From positions 558,001-622,000 of the forward strand of contig NZ_KE386933.1 of NCBI RefSeq assembly GCF_000429645.1: a stretch of DNA of 64,000 bases. Reading direction: 5' to 3'. Positions 46,570 to 56,925 of the stretch are shown one piece after another (the stretch's first letter is position 1; each line of letters starts with the position of its first letter). The stretch comes from Niveispirillum irakense DSM 11586. Lineage in GTDB: Bacteria > Pseudomonadota > Alphaproteobacteria > Azospirillales > Azospirillaceae. Made by a program: the position numbers and the translations under genes. The notes below the pieces were generated by a model, which searched no databases, was not told the DNA's origin, and worked only from the letters and a program-made list of their open reading frames with translations.

Positions 46570-47187
46570 TTAGAGAACTTCAACCTTGTTGGCCTGCGGA
46601 CCCTTCTGGCCCATGCTGGTGTGCAGGCGGACGCGCTGCTCAGGCGTGAGCGCGCGGACACCGGAGCGTTCCAGCGCGGTGATGTGGACGAAAACGTCCT
46701 TCCCACCACCATCGGGGGTCACAAAACCGAAGCCCTTGTCGGCGGAGAAGAACTTCACCACGCCTTCAATGGTTTCCGTCGGGCCGTTGTCGAACGAACG
46801 CACAGCGCGCGGAGCGCGCGGGGCATCGCCGTAACGGTCGCCACCGAAGCGGTCGCCGCCGAAACGGTCCCCACCGCCGAAGCGATCACCGCCGCCGAAG
46901 CCACCGGGGCTGCGGCGCGGAGCCTGGGCCGTCGAGGTGTCGACGCTCTGGATGGAAGCGACCTGCGGACCCTTCTGGCCCTGGGACAGATCGCAAACGA
47001 TCGTCGTGCCATCGGCCAGGCTGTCATGGCCGACAGCCTGCACGACCGAGGCATGCAGGAAGGCATCGGGCGACCCATCGGAGAGGGTCACGAAGCCGAA
47101 GCCCTTCGTGGGGTTATACCATTTGACGGTGGCGTTGACGCCCCGGCGGGTGATCTGCGGGCTCTGCGGAGAACGGCGCTCGTACAT
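46570..47187 (-). CDS. Protein with two cold-shock domains
   Basis: Single-strand nucleic-acid-binding protein of 205 residues, from ATG 47187 (MYERRSPQSPQITRRG); the frame opens further upstream but without family support. CSD1 (about 16-78) has NATVKWYNPTKGFGFVTLSD; CSD2 (about 137-204) has GVVKFFSADKGFGFVTPDGG and DVFVHITALERSGV. The linker contains repeated GGGDRFGG / GGDRFGG units. RNP1-like KGFGFV occurs in both domains. Such double-CSD proteins are common in alphaproteobacteria and act as RNA chaperones in cold or stationary phase. Confidence 0.93.
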   Translation of the reverse strand: MYERRSPQSPQITRRGVNATVKWYNPTKGFGFVTLSDGSPDAFLHASVVQAVGHDSLADGTTIVCDLSQGQKGPQVASIQSVDTSTAQAPRRSPGGFGGGDRFGGGDRFGGDRFGGDRYGDAPRAPRAVRSFDNGPTETIEGVVKFFSADKGFGFVTPDGGGKDVFVHITALERSGVRALTPEQRVRLHTSMGQKGPQANKVEVL

Positions 47188-47632
47188 GTGGTCTCGAACT
47201 CGACTGTCGAAAGTGTCAGGAACTTCACCGGTGGTCCGGCTGCAAGGACAGTACCCGTACCGGCAGCGAACGGGAACCAAAATCCCGTTTATACCGGCTG
47301 CCGAGCAGCCACCCCGAATTGAACACTACACCGTCTAACCATCAGATGCACTATCAAAGCCGCATCTTGCCACGGAAGGATGACAGGTCTCAGCGCCCCG
47401 TCACGCGGCTCACGCATGGCAGGATAAACATGTTTCCTGACATTCAGACCAACAGCTTACGAACAGGCACTAGGAATTGTGTGTACCGTTGCAACATGGG
47501 ACTATTACGTGAAAATCCTGACTAAATCGTTAACCGTTGCCCATTCGCCACAGCAAGACTGTTTCGCGCGGCGCTCATAAGGGTTAAGCTCCCGTCCAAC
47601 CTGGAAACAGCGGTGATTTTCCCGGAACCCGC
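47188..47632. other. Divergent intergenic region of the cold-shock and methyltransferase genes
   Basis: The 445 bases hold no supported gene. The half next to the cold-shock gene can fold (GGCTGC/GCAGCC near 47300 and GGGA/TCCC pairs) and would form a long 5' leader, a common trait of cold-shock transcripts. No -35/-10 pair was clear enough to place. An ATG-initiated frame at 47319-47525 lacks a ribosome-binding site and family features. Confidence 0.5.
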
Positions 47633-48604
47633 ATGGCTGCGCCCCCCGCCTCGGACGATATGGCAGATACGGCTCTCACTCTTAAGGACCGCTTCCTCGC
47701 CTGGTGGGAGGGCTATGACCTGTCCCATCGTCGTCGGTCTGCCGGCGTGGATGGCGGGCTGAGTGGCCATAGTGACAGCCATGAGGGCGGACAGGCTGGT
47801 GCCGCCGGCCGGCATACGAACCGGCGGGGAAAACCGCTCTGGAGCCCGACCCGAATCCAGGTTGTGGAGAAGATCTGGGGTGAGGGATTCTCGAGCCCTG
47901 GAGGGGAGGAGTTCATCCCCACCATTGTAAAGCCCCTTGGCCTGAACCCGGCGATGAGCGTGCTGGATATTGGCGCCGGCCTGGGTGGGGCCAGCCGGGT
48001 GATGGCGCAACAATATGGAACCTGGGTCACGGGCGTAGAGCCGAACCCGGTGCTGGCGGAAGCCGGCATGATGCGGTCGCAGAAAGCGGGCCTTGCCCGT
48101 CAGGCGCCGGTCCAGACCTGCGACATGGAGAATTTCTCCTGGACCAAGCGGGTTGATGCCGTCTTCTCCAAAGAAGCTTTTTATACGGTTCGCAACAAGG
48201 ATGGGATGATCGACGCCATCGAGGCGGCGTTGAAGCCGCGCGGGCAATTGCTCTTTACGGATTATGTGATCGAGCGGGATCAGGTCCGGGGCCGGGATTA
48301 TGATGGCTGGCTGGCGGCGGAGCCGGTGGAGCCCTGTCCCTGGACGGTGGAGCAATATGTGAGCGCGCTGGCCCAGCGGAATATCGAGCTGCGCATCGCA
48401 GAGGATAATTCCGACACCCAGCGCAGCCTGATCCTGAACGCGATCCAGAATCTGGTCCGCCACCTGGAAACCGTGTCGATGGAGCGGGAGACGAAACTGG
48501 CGGTGGTGGAGGAGGTGGAAATGTGGGCCCGCCGCGTCGCCGCCTTGTCATCGGGCCTGCGCTACTATCGATTCTATGCGATGAAACCCCCTGAACTGGC
48601 CTGA
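47633..48604 (+). CDS. Class I SAM-dependent methyltransferase
   Basis: The 323-residue cytoplasmic protein has a Rossmann methyltransferase fold: motif I VLDIGAGLGGASRVMAQQYG near 108, VTGVEPNPVLAEAG, FSKEAFYTVRNKDGMIDAI and a PRGQLLFTDYVIE strand. The overall pattern resembles phosphoethanolamine or sterol-type N/C-methyltransferases (Methyltransf_11). The substrate is unknown. The N-terminal 75 residues are low-complexity with a WSPTRIQVVEKIWGEGF lead into the fold. Divergent from the cold-shock gene. Confidence 0.87.
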   Translation: MAAPPASDDMADTALTLKDRFLAWWEGYDLSHRRRSAGVDGGLSGHSDSHEGGQAGAAGRHTNRRGKPLWSPTRIQVVEKIWGEGFSSPGGEEFIPTIVKPLGLNPAMSVLDIGAGLGGASRVMAQQYGTWVTGVEPNPVLAEAGMMRSQKAGLARQAPVQTCDMENFSWTKRVDAVFSKEAFYTVRNKDGMIDAIEAALKPRGQLLFTDYVIERDQVRGRDYDGWLAAEPVEPCPWTVEQYVSALAQRNIELRIAEDNSDTQRSLILNAIQNLVRHLETVSMERETKLAVVEEVEMWARRVAALSSGLRYYRFYAMKPPELA

Positions 48605-48681
48605 ATCCAGGCCTGAGCGGACAGCAGACGGCCCCAGAGCCGGTGCAGACGGGGTTTGCGGCAATGCAGGGGGCGGGTTGG

Positions 48682-48710
48682 TTGACAGAACAGGGCGTAG
48701 CGACTATGTT
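48682..48710 (+). promoter_or_regulatory. Promoter of rpmJ
   Basis: TTGACA (48682-48687) and TATGTT (48705-48710) are separated by exactly 17 bases, about 37 bases upstream of the rpmJ start. This is one of the best housekeeping promoters in the window. Confidence 0.75.
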
Positions 48711-48753
48711 CCGCGCCTCGCAAAGAATGCAGCCAGCGCCGAGCACCTAAATC

Positions 48754-48879
48754 ATGAAGATCGTCAATTCGCTGAAGTCGATGAAGACCCGCCACAAGGC
48801 TTGCCGCGTCATCCGCCGCAAGGGCCGCGTCTACGTCATCAACAAGCTGAACCCGCGTTTCAAGGCTCGCCAGGGCTGA
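48754..48879 (+). CDS. rpmJ: 50S ribosomal protein L36
   Basis: 41-residue ribosomal protein, too short for a usual length cut-off. From ATG 48754 it reads [20 protein letters not shown] and then [21 protein letters not shown], the typical sequence of the longer L36 form in alphaproteobacteria. Only one Cys is present, so it is the zinc-free (C-) type. It has its own promoter and terminator and stands alone between a methyltransferase and parE. Confidence 0.97.
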   Translation: MKIVNSLKSMKTRHKACRVIRRKGRVYVINKLNPRFKARQG

Positions 48880-48926
48880 TCAACCGGGTCGGGTTGGCCG
48901 GGATGTGTAAACATCCCGGTATGCTG

Positions 48927-48953
48927 AAACCGCGCCTCTTGGCGCGGTTTTCG
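48927..48953 (+). terminator. Terminator of rpmJ
   Basis: AAACCGCGCC and GGCGCGGTTT form a 10-bp stem with loop TCTT, followed by TCGCATTTCT. It lies 47 bases past the rpmJ stop. Confidence 0.82.
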
Positions 48954-49095
48954 CATTTCTGGGCTTCGCGTTCCGTGGCGGCTGTCAGGATTAGTCGGGC
49001 CGAAAGGCGATTGCTGAGCCCAGATGACTTCTACTGGCCATCTTTCACCGTCAACTCACCTTTTCAGGGGGACGGTGAAAGAGCAGGCTTTGGGA

Positions 49096-51087
49096 TCAGA
49101 CGTCCAGATCCTGGGCGAATTTCGCATTCTCGGTGATGAATTTGAACCGCAGTTCCGGCTTCCGGCCCATCAGGCTTTCCACCAGCCCCTTGGTCGCTTC
49201 CGCATCATCCTTCTGATCCGGGTCGCGCAGGTCCGGTACCACCACCCGCAGCAGCATGCGCTTCTGCGGGTCCATTGTGGTTTCCTTCAATTGGGCCGGG
49301 GGCATTTCACCCAGGCCCTTGAAGCGGCTGATCTCGATCTTGCCCTTCACATTCTTGAAGGTGGTGCGCATCAACTGGTCCTTATGCGCGTCGTCGCGCG
49401 CATATTGCACCTTGCCGCCGCCGGCGATGCGGTAGAGCGGGGGCAGGGCCAGATAGAGGTGTCCCTGCTGGATCAGGCCCGGCATCTCCCGATAGAAGAA
49501 GGTCATCAGCAGCGAGGCGATGTGCGCGCCGTCCACGTCGGCGTCGGTCATGATGATGACGCGCTCGTACCGCAGCTTGTCGACGCTGAAATCCTTGCCG
49601 GTGCCGCAGCCCAGCGCCTGGGCCAGATCGGCCAGTTCCTGATTGCCCCGCAGCTTGTCCACGCTGGCCGAGGCCACGTTCAGGATCTTACCGCGCAGGG
49701 GCAGAATGGCCTGGGTGTCGCGGCGGCGCGCCTGCTTGGCTGAACCGCCGGCCGAATCACCCTCGACGATGAAAATCTCGGTATCTTCCGCACTCTGGCG
49801 CGAACAATCGGCCAGCTTGCCGGGCAGGCGCAGGCGGCGGGTGGGCGTCTTGCGCGCCATCTCCTTCTGCGCCTTCTTGCGCGCCCGCTCATCCGCCTTT
49901 TCGATCAGCCGTTCGATCAGGGCCTTGGCCGCATCGGGGGACCCGGAAAGCCAATGGTCAAAATGGTCCTTGATGGCGGCATCGGTCAGCTTCTGCGCCT
50001 CCGCATTCACCAGCCGTTCCTTGGTCTGGCCCTGGAAATGCGGATCGCGGATGAAGACGGAGAGCAGCACCATGGCCCCTTCCATCACATCATCGGCAGT
50101 GATGGTGCCGGCGCGCTTATTGCCCAGCAGGTCGCCATAGCCCTTGATGGCGCGGGTCAGCGCCCCGCGCAGGCCCAACTCATGCGTGCCGCCCAGCGGC
50201 GTGGGGATGGTGTTGCAATAGGTGTGGCTGAAACCTTCGTCATCTTCCGGCCAAGCCACCGCCCATTCCACCCGCCCGGCATCACCGGGGAAATCCGCCT
50301 GCCCGGCGAACGGGTTGGGCGTCACGGTGGCGCGGCTTTTCAGGCTGCCGGTCAGATAATCCAGCAGGCCATTGGGGAAATGCAGCACCTCTGCCGCCGG
50401 CACCTCGCTGCCCGGCGGCAGCAGGGCCGGATCACAGCTCCAGCGGATTTCCACGCCACGGTAGAGATAGGCCTTGGAGCGGCAGAGCCGGTAAAGCCGT
50501 TCCGGCTTGAACTGGGCATCAGCGCCAAAAATCTCCGCATCCGGGTGGAAGCTGACCGTGGTGCCGCGCCGGTTCTGCACCGCCCCGCCACTGGCCAGCG
50601 GCCCCAGCGGCAAGCCGCGGGAAAAGCTCTGCACCCAAAGCTGACGGTCGCGCGCCACCTCCACATGCAGCCGGTCGGAGAGCGCGTTGACGACGGCAGA
50701 GCCGACGCCATGCAGACCGCCAGAGGTGGCATAGACCTTGCCGGAGAATTTGCCGCCGGAATGCAGGGTGGTGAAAATCACCTCCAGCGCGGATTTGCCG
50801 GGATACTTGGGATGTTCATCGGTGGGGATGCCGCGCCCATTGTCGCGCACCGTCACCGTGCCATCGGCGGCAAGGTCCAGTTCGATGCGGTTGGCGTGTC
50901 CCGCCACCGCCTCGTCCATGGCGTTGTCCAGCACCTCCGCCACCAGATGGTGCAGGGCGCGTTCATCGGTGCCGCCAATATACATGCCGGGGCGGCGGCG
51001 CACGGGTTCCAGCCCCTCCAGAACTTCGATGTCCTGGGCGGAATAGCTGTCCTGCTTGACGGCGGTATTCTGAAACAGATCGCTCAT
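49096..51087 (-). CDS. parE: DNA topoisomerase IV subunit B
   Basis: ATPase subunit of topoisomerase IV, which unlinks daughter chromosomes with ParC. The 663 residues have the GHKL ATPase motifs EVLDNAMDEAVAGHANRIEL and DNGRGIPTDEHPKYPGKSALE and GGLHGVGSAVVNALSDRL, then a transducer domain. The TOPRIM region has EIFIVEGDSAGGSAKQARRR and IIMTDADVDGAHIASLLMTF. QTKERLVNAEAQ is typical of ParE. C-terminal sequence RFKGLGEMPPAQLKETTMDP closes the family pattern. Monocistronic here; parC is not in the window. Confidence 0.96.
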   Translation of the reverse strand: MSDLFQNTAVKQDSYSAQDIEVLEGLEPVRRRPGMYIGGTDERALHHLVAEVLDNAMDEAVAGHANRIELDLAADGTVTVRDNGRGIPTDEHPKYPGKSALEVIFTTLHSGGKFSGKVYATSGGLHGVGSAVVNALSDRLHVEVARDRQLWVQSFSRGLPLGPLASGGAVQNRRGTTVSFHPDAEIFGADAQFKPERLYRLCRSKAYLYRGVEIRWSCDPALLPPGSEVPAAEVLHFPNGLLDYLTGSLKSRATVTPNPFAGQADFPGDAGRVEWAVAWPEDDEGFSHTYCNTIPTPLGGTHELGLRGALTRAIKGYGDLLGNKRAGTITADDVMEGAMVLLSVFIRDPHFQGQTKERLVNAEAQKLTDAAIKDHFDHWLSGSPDAAKALIERLIEKADERARKKAQKEMARKTPTRRLRLPGKLADCSRQSAEDTEIFIVEGDSAGGSAKQARRRDTQAILPLRGKILNVASASVDKLRGNQELADLAQALGCGTGKDFSVDKLRYERVIIMTDADVDGAHIASLLMTFFYREMPGLIQQGHLYLALPPLYRIAGGGKVQYARDDAHKDQLMRTTFKNVKGKIEISRFKGLGEMPPAQLKETTMDPQKRMLLRVVVPDLRDPDQKDDAEATKGLVESLMGRKPELRFKFITENAKFAQDLDV

Positions 51088-51187
51088 GCCCCATTATAGG
51101 GAGGGGGAACGCCAAGGTTCAAGGAGATGCAGTATCTCCGAACGATATATGCCACCATATTTTGTAGTTTGCCCTGGGAGGGCAGTG

Positions 51188-51589
51188 ATGTCTGAGAAAA
51201 CACCTGATTTTGAACGCGACGCCCCCACCTCACGAACCTTCGCGATGCCCAAGGATTTGAATGGCAATGGCGACGTGTTCGGCGGCTGGGTCATGTCGCA
51301 GATGGACCTTGCCGGCGCTGCCCCCGCCAACCGCCTTGCCCGTGGCCCCGTCGCCACGGTGGGCGTGGAGGCGATGAAGTTCCACCGCCCCGTCAGCGTG
51401 GGCGATGAGGTTAACTGCTACACGGAAGTCGAACGTATCGGCCGCACCTCCATCCGCGTACGGATTGATGTCTGGGTGCGCAAGATCGACGGTACGGCCT
51501 ATAAGGTGACGGAAGGCGTCTTCACCTATGTCGCCATCGACAAGGATGGCCGCCCCCGTCCCGTGGTGCCGCAAGCCCAGACGGTGTGA
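51188..51589 (+). CDS. Acyl-CoA thioesterase, YciA-like hotdog fold
   Basis: Cytoplasmic hotdog-fold thioesterase that hydrolyses short to long acyl-CoAs. I chose ATG 51188 (MSEKTPDFERDAPTSRTFAM), with GGGAGGG upstream; the frame opens to 51086. The 133 residues include NGNGDVFGGWVMSQMDLAGA with the catalytic Asp region, AMKFHRPVSVGDEVNCYTEV, and GRTSIRVRIDVWV, the typical YciA order. Its stop is followed by a strong bidirectional terminator. Confidence 0.93.
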   Translation: MSEKTPDFERDAPTSRTFAMPKDLNGNGDVFGGWVMSQMDLAGAAPANRLARGPVATVGVEAMKFHRPVSVGDEVNCYTEVERIGRTSIRVRIDVWVRKIDGTAYKVTEGVFTYVAIDKDGRPRPVVPQAQTV

Positions 51590-51636
51590 TGGACAGGGCC
51601 GGAACGGCCCCCCTCTTCCAGCGGGCTTCATGAATG

Positions 51637-51672
51637 AAAAAGGCCGGGGGTGTTGCCGCCCCCGGCCTTTTC
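51637..51672. terminator. Bidirectional terminator between thioesterase and aspC
   Basis: AAAAAGGCCGGGGG pairs with CCCCCGGCCTTTT across a short loop, with T runs on both strands, between convergent genes. Confidence 0.88.
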
Positions 51673-51694
51673 CGTCAAAGACCCGAGGGTCTGC

Positions 51695-52897
<1,203 letters not shown>

Positions 52898-53072
52898 TTA
52901 TTTTCCCCTGGTTGGGACGGTTTATGACCGGGCACGGACCTTAAAGCCCCCTGTCATTGCGCTTCAAGCACGCGATTGGGATGGGACGGGCGCGTTTTGG
53001 GCAAGGGTGGTTAAACCTACCCCTGTCACCACCCCGTGACAAAGGGGGGCGCTTTACGATATTTCCCAAAGC

Positions 53073-53738
53073 ATGCTGACGGATATTGCCAATTCCCTGG
53101 GGATTTCAGTCGTCGATCTGGTCACCCTGACGGCGATCATGCTGGTGGTCATCACCTTGATGGCCACCTTCGCCCTGTCCATCCGGCCGCGCAAATACAA
53201 GAAGCTGTCCAGCCGGCAATATAATGCAGAGCTGTTCAAGCGCCGCATGGAGCTGGATGAGCTCTCCTATCCGCTGCTGAACGACATCACCATCGGCGGC
53301 ACCAAATCCGGCGTCACACGCATCGACCATGTCATGCGCCTGCCGACCAGCATCCTGCTGATCATGTCGGGCCCCGCCGATGCCGTGGGCACGCCCCGCT
53401 GCAATCCGAATATGGGGCGGTGGCGCTATCTGCGGGCCGATCATTCGGTCGGGAGTATCGTGAACCCCGTGGTCCAGCTTCACCCGCTGATCAGCGCCAT
53501 CCGGTCGCGATTCCCGCTGGTGCGGGTGCGGGTGCTGTGTGTTTTTCCCAACACGGTCAGTTTTGAAGGCCGCCCCCCGCGCAGTTGTGCCACGCCGGAT
53601 GATCTGGTTCGCCAGATCAGGGAGATGGCGGCGGAGGATGGTGCAAGCAATCAGGCAATGGATGCGGCGTGGGAGAGTATTTCCCAGGCTTTGAAACAGA
53701 GCGCTGCCGAACAGGGCGGTAAAGCCAAGCGCCGATAG
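53073..53738 (+). CDS. Membrane-anchored degenerate NERD-domain protein
   Basis: The 221-residue protein has an N-terminal membrane helix (about 14-34, VDLVTLTAIMLVVITLMATF), then a basic stretch, and a soluble domain resembling the NERD nuclease-related fold: YPLLNDITIGGTKSGVTRID, HVMRLPTSILLIMSGP, a Trp-Arg strand and NPVVQLHPLISAIRSRFPLV. In NERD nucleases the strand after IDH ends in a catalytic Glu-x-Lys; here it reads LLIMSGPADAVG, so catalysis is probably lost. The basic C-terminal tail ends KAKRR. It is not clearly linked to uvrB, 82 bases downstream. Confidence 0.68.
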   Translation: MLTDIANSLGISVVDLVTLTAIMLVVITLMATFALSIRPRKYKKLSSRQYNAELFKRRMELDELSYPLLNDITIGGTKSGVTRIDHVMRLPTSILLIMSGPADAVGTPRCNPNMGRWRYLRADHSVGSIVNPVVQLHPLISAIRSRFPLVRVRVLCVFPNTVSFEGRPPRSCATPDDLVRQIREMAAEDGASNQAMDAAWESISQALKQSAAEQGGKAKRR

Positions 53739-53760
53739 GGGTGGCCTGCGCAATTATCGT

Positions 53761-53775
53761 GAACAAAACCGGATC
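53761..53775 (+). promoter_or_regulatory. LexA-box-like sequence upstream of uvrB
   Basis: GAAC-N7-GATC, one base away from the alphaproteobacterial LexA box GAAC-N7-GAAC, lies 45-59 bases upstream of the uvrB start. uvr genes are commonly SOS-regulated. The mismatch makes the assignment tentative. Confidence 0.35.
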
Positions 53776-53819
53776 ATCCCCCCTTCCACAAGCGGGTCGG
53801 GCGGCATAGATTACCGGCC

Positions 53820-56066
53820 ATGAGCCAGAACCCGACCGAAGCTGCCGCCATGCCCGTCCCTCAGAACCCGTCCTGGCGGGTTATGCTGGAGGAACGTCCC
53901 TATCTGGAACCGCTGACCATCGTTTCAGAGTATACGCCTGCCGGCGACCAGCCGCGCGCCATCGGGGAACTGGTGCAGGGGCTGGAAAACGGTGATCGGG
54001 ATCAGGTGCTGCTGGGCGTTACCGGGTCGGGCAAGACCTTCACCATGGCCCATGTCATCCAGAATTTGCAGAAGCCGACCCTGATCCTGGCGCCGAACAA
54101 GACGCTGGCGGCCCAGCTTTATGGGGAGATGAAGAGCTTTTTCCCCAATAACGCCGTGGAATATTTCGTCAGCTATTACGACTATTACCAGCCGGAAGCC
54201 TACGTCCCGCGCACCGATACCTATATTGAGAAGGAAAGCTCGATCAACGAGCAGATCGACCGCATGCGCCACGCCGCCACCCGCGCGCTGCTGGAGCGGC
54301 GGGATTGCATCATCGTCGCCTCGGTTTCCTGCATCTATGGTATCGGCTCGGTCGAAACCTACACGGAAATGACCGTACCGTTGCAGGTAGGGCAGCGGCT
54401 TGACCGACAGCAATTCCTGCAAAGGCTGGTGGAACTGCAATATCGCCGCACCGATCTTGGTTTCGGTCGCGGAACGTTCCGGGTGCGGGGCGATACGGTG
54501 GAACTGTTCCCCGCCCACTTGGAGGATCGCGCCTGGCGGCTGTCGCTGTTTGGCGATGAATTAGAGGCGATCCACGAAATTGACCCGCTGACGGGTGAAA
54601 AGCTCATCTCCATGAAAGAGGTGCGCATTTTCGCCAACAGCCACTATGTCACGCCCAAGCCGACGCTGTTCCAGGCAGTGGAACAGATCAAGCGCGACCT
54701 GAAGGTTCGGCTTGAGGAATTCATGGCGCAGGGCAAGCTGCTGGAGGCGCAGCGCCTGGAACAGCGGACTACTTTCGATATCGAAATGATGGTGGCTACC
54801 GGCTCCTGCGCCGGGATCGAGAATTATTCCCGCTACCTGTCGGGCCGTAATCCGGGGGAGCCGCCGCCGACCCTGTTTGAATATCTGCCCCAGGATGCGC
54901 TGCTGATCGTGGATGAGAGCCACGTCATGGTGCCGCAGATCGGCGGCATGTATCGCGGCGACTTTGTGCGTAAATCCACCCTGTCGGATTTTGGTTTCCG
55001 CCTGCCATCCTGCGCCGATAACCGCCCGCTGAAATTTGAGGAATGGGAGGCGATGCGGCCGCAGACGGTCTTCGTTTCCGCTACCCCCGGCGATTGGGAA
55101 CTGGAGCGCACGGGCGGTGTGTTCGTGGAACAGGTGGTGCGCCCGACCGGTCTGGTCGATCCGGAAGTCATCATCCGCCCGACCGAAACCCAGGTCGATG
55201 ATGTGATGGCGGAGGTGCGGGAGGTGGTCGCCAAGGGCCTGCGCGTCCTGGTCACCACCCTCACCAAGAAGATGGCGGAGGCGCTGACGGAATATATGAT
55301 GGAGGCGGGCATCAAGGTTCGCTACATCCATTCCGATGTCGAAACGTTGGAGCGTATCGAGATCATCCGGGATTTGCGCCTGGGCGTGTTTGATGTGTTG
55401 ATCGGCATCAACCTGCTGCGTGAGGGTCTGGACATTCCCGAATGTGGTCTTGTCGCCATCCTGGATGCCGACAAGGAAGGTTATCTGCGCTCCCGTACCA
55501 GCCTGATCCAGACCATCGGGCGCGCGGCGCGTAACGTGGAAGGCCGGGCCATCCTGTATGCTGACCGGGAAACCGGCAGCATGAAGGCCGCCCTGGAAGA
55601 GACGGCGCGCCGCCGGGCCAAGCAGTTGGAATATAATGCCGAACATGGCATCACGCCGGAATCGGTGAAGAAGAACATCGCCGACATCCTGGGCAGCGTC
55701 TATGAGCGCGGCGACCGGGTGGAGGTGGATGCCGGCGCTGCCGAGGGCATGGCCCTGGCCGGCAAGGACATCAAGACCATCATCGCCGAGCTGGAAAAGA
55801 AGATGCGCGCAGCGGCGGCGGACCTGGAATTCGAGGAAGCCGGCCGCATCCGCGACGAAATCCGCCGGCTGGAGGCAATCGATCTGGGGCTGGCCCCCGG
55901 CTCCACCCCCATCCGCGCCTCCGCCCAGGGCGAACGCCCCCGCAGCCCGGCCAAGCCAGAAAAGAAGGCGGGTGGCCGCACCAAAGGGGCAGCCAAGACC
56001 AAGGATGGCGGGTTGGAAGTGGGTGGAATCGAGTTTGGCGGCAAGAACACCAAGCGGCGGCGGTGA
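53820..56066 (+). CDS. uvrB: Excinuclease ABC subunit B
   Basis: Damage-recognition helicase-like subunit of nucleotide excision repair. The 748 residues include Walker [18 protein letters not shown], the beta-hairpin segment [37 protein letters not shown], the DESH box [20 protein letters not shown], the helicase motif VI region [20 protein letters not shown] and the C-terminal UvrC-binding UVR motif (about 650-685, [20 protein letters not shown]). A Lys/Gly-rich tail of about 50 residues extends beyond the family core. Confidence 0.97.
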   Translation: MSQNPTEAAAMPVPQNPSWRVMLEERPYLEPLTIVSEYTPAGDQPRAIGELVQGLENGDRDQVLLGVTGSGKTFTMAHVIQNLQKPTLILAPNKTLAAQLYGEMKSFFPNNAVEYFVSYYDYYQPEAYVPRTDTYIEKESSINEQIDRMRHAATRALLERRDCIIVASVSCIYGIGSVETYTEMTVPLQVGQRLDRQQFLQRLVELQYRRTDLGFGRGTFRVRGDTVELFPAHLEDRAWRLSLFGDELEAIHEIDPLTGEKLISMKEVRIFANSHYVTPKPTLFQAVEQIKRDLKVRLEEFMAQGKLLEAQRLEQRTTFDIEMMVATGSCAGIENYSRYLSGRNPGEPPPTLFEYLPQDALLIVDESHVMVPQIGGMYRGDFVRKSTLSDFGFRLPSCADNRPLKFEEWEAMRPQTVFVSATPGDWELERTGGVFVEQVVRPTGLVDPEVIIRPTETQVDDVMAEVREVVAKGLRVLVTTLTKKMAEALTEYMMEAGIKVRYIHSDVETLERIEIIRDLRLGVFDVLIGINLLREGLDIPECGLVAILDADKEGYLRSRTSLIQTIGRAARNVEGRAILYADRETGSMKAALEETARRRAKQLEYNAEHGITPESVKKNIADILGSVYERGDRVEVDAGAAEGMALAGKDIKTIIAELEKKMRAAAADLEFEEAGRIRDEIRRLEAIDLGLAPGSTPIRASAQGERPRSPAKPEKKAGGRTKGAAKTKDGGLEVGGIEFGGKNTKRRR

Positions 56067-56120
56067 TGTTTTTAAATATTCCTGTATTCCGGGTTGCTGG
56101 CGCCAGGAAACAAACCCAGT

Positions 56121-56435
56121 TCAAGTATGACGGCTGGGCGCGACGCTGAGGCTGAGGCCCATGGCCTTGACCAGTGCCATCAGGGTGCGGAGTTCCAGTC
56201 GCTCTCCTGTGCCGGACAGGGTACGATAAAGGCTGGTGCGGGCGATGCCGGCGCGTGATGCCACATCCGCAAGTCCTTGGGCGCGGGCAATGTCATTCAG
56301 CGCCGCTGCAACCAGGGCAGTATCGCCTTCTTCCAGCGCGACGCGGAGATGAGTGGCGATGGCTTCAGGGCTGTCAAGATGAGCGGCCCCATCCCAGTCA
56401 GACAGGGTGGCATCTGCAGCGGTGACCTTGGTCAT
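56121..56435 (-). CDS. Antitoxin of a RelE/HigB-type toxin-antitoxin pair (COG3636-like)
   Basis: 104-residue helix-turn-helix protein. The central region HLRVALEEGDTALVAAALND is followed by ARAQGLADVASRAGIARTSL and then YRTLSGTGERLELRTLMALV, the pattern of COG3636 addiction-module antidotes. It starts within the toxin stop (4-base overlap). Toxin-first order is normal for this type. The antitoxin should neutralise the toxin and repress the shared promoter. Confidence 0.88.
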   Translation of the reverse strand: MTKVTAADATLSDWDGAAHLDSPEAIATHLRVALEEGDTALVAAALNDIARAQGLADVASRAGIARTSLYRTLSGTGERLELRTLMALVKAMGLSLSVAPSRHT

Positions 56436-56749
56436 GGTCTGTCCTTTCGATTCTGCGCCAGTGTGGCCGCCAGAGCGATGGCCGTTTCAATGTCCGCGCT
56501 TTGCGTTCGCTTGTCACCGCCGGCCAGCAGGATGGTGATGGCGCCATTGTCATGGCGGGTGAAATAGACCCGATAGCCAGGGCCATAGTCGATCCGTAGT
56601 TCCGAGATGCCGCCGCGCAGGGCCTTCGCGTCACCGGCATTGCCGCCTGCAAGGCGGCGAATGCGCATGACGATGCGGGACTGCGCCTCCTGGTCTCGCA
56701 GGTTGCGGAACCACTTAGCATAAAGTTCAGTTTGCTTGATCGTCGTCAC
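56432..56749 (-). CDS. RelE/ParE-superfamily toxin (PF05973, COG3657-like)
   Basis: Small basic protein resembling Gp49/HigB-type toxins, expected to be an mRNA interferase. I chose GTG 56749, giving VTTIKQTELYAKWFRNLRDQ as start, which matches family N-termini and about 105 residues; TTG codons at 56752 and 56803 are alternatives. Family blocks: ARIVMRIRRLAGGN-like (SRIVMRIRRLAGGNAGDAKA), GGISELRIDYGPGYRVYFTR and ITILLAGGDKRTQSADIETA. It precedes the antitoxin on the same strand. Confidence 0.86.
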   Translation of the reverse strand: MTTIKQTELYAKWFRNLRDQEAQSRIVMRIRRLAGGNAGDAKALRGGISELRIDYGPGYRVYFTRHDNGAITILLAGGDKRTQSADIETAIALAATLAQNRKDRP

Positions 56750-56768
56750 AAGGGTGTTTGTAGTCTCA

Positions 56769-56800
56769 CGGCGACAATTGATCAAGGAAATCTGTCGCCG
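56769..56800. promoter_or_regulatory. Inverted repeat upstream of the toxin-antitoxin operon, candidate operator
   Basis: CGGCGACA (56769-56776) and TGTCGCCG (56793-56800) are separated by 16 bases, about 20-50 bases upstream of the toxin start. The spacing puts equivalent bases 24 bp apart. Autoregulation by antitoxin binding to such palindromes is typical. Confidence 0.5.
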
Positions 56801-56925
56801 CAAAGCGACGGTACGGCGTCTTTCGCGTTTGTGAATCAGATCGCTATATCAGGTCACATGGACAACCAATTTTGATACCCTTCTGCACCCGCCGGCAACG
56901 GCATATAAGGAACAGGAGAGCGGCA

